8,032 bases of DNA from Bacteroidota bacterium (lineage in GTDB: Bacteria > Bacteroidota > Bacteroidia > Bacteroidales > VadinHA17), in assembly GCA_030642585.1 (NCBI GenBank), contig DAOWNN010000093.1, positions 1 through 8,032 of the forward strand, given 5' to 3'. Within the stretch, counting starts at the first letter, position 1. The number at the start of each line of letters is the position of its first letter. Made by a program: the position numbers and the translations under genes. The notes under the pieces are model-generated. The model had not been told where the DNA came from, made no database searches, and was given only the letters and a program-made list of their open reading frames with translations. Positions 7,192 through 8,032 of this stretch are shown piece by piece.

Positions 7192-7204
7192 AATGAACCC
7201 AAGG

Positions 7205-8032
7205 TCAGAATCCTGGTTTTAATCTTCTGATAACCGGAGGGAGATTATTCCTGATAATACCGGGATATTTTACTGCTTTTGCACCAAATCCCCTGAAGAA
7301 ATGTGCCAATCCCTTTAAATCAGAACCTTCAAAATCCAGAAAAGCATCTCCTCCGGAATGATCGCAAATAAATTTATCCAGAATAGCAAACATTGCCCCA
7401 TTCTTCCTGCTTACAGCATTTGTGGCGGAAAACAAATAGATATAGCGATTATATGAATGAATGAAAAAAGCCCCGGCACAATAATTTCCTTCTTCCGTAT
7501 AAGCAGATAAAACTTTCCCTAAACCCTTTTGAATGCTCTCCTCCATGATAGATTGGAGATGCAGGAAATGCTTTGGCTGAATTTTCTTTATTTGTTTCCC
7601 AAGGTGTTCCCTGAATAGTTGTATTAACTCACAGTAACGATCATCATGAAGTATGCTCAATTTCTGATTTTCTGCTCCGACAAGGCTGTTTCTGGTATTT
7701 TCAGAATAATTTTCTCTGAGCAACTCATACGCTGGCTGTAAATTCAAATGATGAGTGGTCTTCCATCGTACCAGGAATGTATCCTGATAAATCTTGTTTT
7801 GCTCATTCAGGGATATCTCAATATATTGGAACCTTTTCGAAATGTATTCCATGAAATCCATTAAAACTGGTTCATTCTCTGTACCTGAAAATAATCCAAG
7901 CTGTTGCGTAAAAAAAGGTTGAAATAAATAATTAATTCCAAATTTCTTATTCCATGTAAGCGGGAATACCGACCGGTAATCATCTTCTACAAGGGCATGC
8001 CACTTAGGACACACCTTATCAAGGTACCAGGA
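7205..8032 (-). CDS. FemAB/GNAT-like acyltransferase, N-terminus cut by window edge
   Basis: The frame is open from the TGA at 7207-7205 to the right edge, giving 275 visible residues. The GTG at 8014 is not a credible start: the six residues before it (SWYLDK) are in frame and read smoothly into VCPKWHALVEDDYRSVFPL, a stretch I recognise as near the N-terminus of this Bacteroidota family, so about 20-30 residues are probably missing. QPFFTQQLGLF (visible ~39-48) is a conserved early motif. The C-terminal half carries the GNAT/FemAB pattern: GAFFIHSYNRYIYLFSATN, then NGAMFAILDKFI, then DFEGS (233-237) and FRGFGA (246-251). Members transfer acyl or aminoacyl groups in a soluble cytoplasmic fold; FemAB relatives modify cell-wall peptides. 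The substrate here is unknown. It converges on ftsE and so belongs to another transcription unit. Confidence 0.75.
   Translation of the reverse strand, partial: SWYLDKVCPKWHALVEDDYRSVFPLTWNKKFGINYLFQPFFTQQLGLFSGTENEPVLMDFMEYISKRFQYIEISLNEQNKIYQDTFLVRWKTTHHLNLQPAYELLRENYSENTRNSLVGAENQKLSILHDDRYCELIQLFREHLGKQIKKIQPKHFLHLQSIMEESIQKGLGKVLSAYTEEGNYCAGAFFIHSYNRYIYLFSATNAVSRKNGAMFAILDKFICDHSGGDAFLDFEGSDLKGLAHFFRGFGAKAVKYPGIIRNNLPPVIRRLKPGF

Noticed and set aside
7017..7202. Minus-strand 61-codon ORF over the 3' end of ftsE
   Set aside because: Antisense to the conserved C-terminal FtsE motifs (H-loop) and resembles nothing.

Overview
The window looks like chromosome of a low-GC Bacteroidota (Bacteroidetes) bacterium. 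The signs are an FtsE of the type found in that phylum, a very large secreted TPR protein followed directly by a TonB-receptor-like outer-membrane barrel, a TAnnTTTG promoter element, and few Shine-Dalgarno sequences. No rRNA, tRNA, CRISPR array, intact insertion sequence or phage gene was seen.

Layout, left to right. (1) 1-1187, minus strand: N-terminal ~395 residues of a secreted S41-family serine peptidase, cut by the left edge just after the likely catalytic serine. (2) 1188-1430: non-coding gap whose composition changes sharply near 1290. (3) 1431-3089, minus: 552-residue outer-membrane beta-barrel protein, TonB-dependent-receptor-like but with no visible plug domain. (4) 3086-6239, minus: an exported TPR protein of about 1,050 residues, broken into two reading frames at 4200. 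The frames join exactly inside a TPR motif, and one TA dinucleotide missing from a short TA run explains the break. (5) 6240-6464: divergent promoter region. (6) 6465-7172, plus: FtsE-type ABC ATPase. (7) 7173-7204: short convergent gap holding an 8-bp tandem repeat. (8) 7205-8032, minus: FemAB/GNAT-like acyltransferase, open through the right edge, so its N-terminus is missing.

The core is a cell-envelope cluster. The TPR gene and the barrel gene overlap by 4 bases (ATGA) and are surely co-transcribed; ftsE is divergent from them across a shared 225-bp region. My inference is that the periplasmic TPR solenoid works with the outer-membrane barrel, possibly linked to cell-wall remodelling at division because of ftsE. 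The main caution is the frameshift: if real, the C-terminal third of the TPR protein lacks a signal peptide and could not reach the periplasm; if it is a sequencing or assembly error, the gene is intact. The S41 gene is clearly more AT-rich than the barrel gene and may have a different history.
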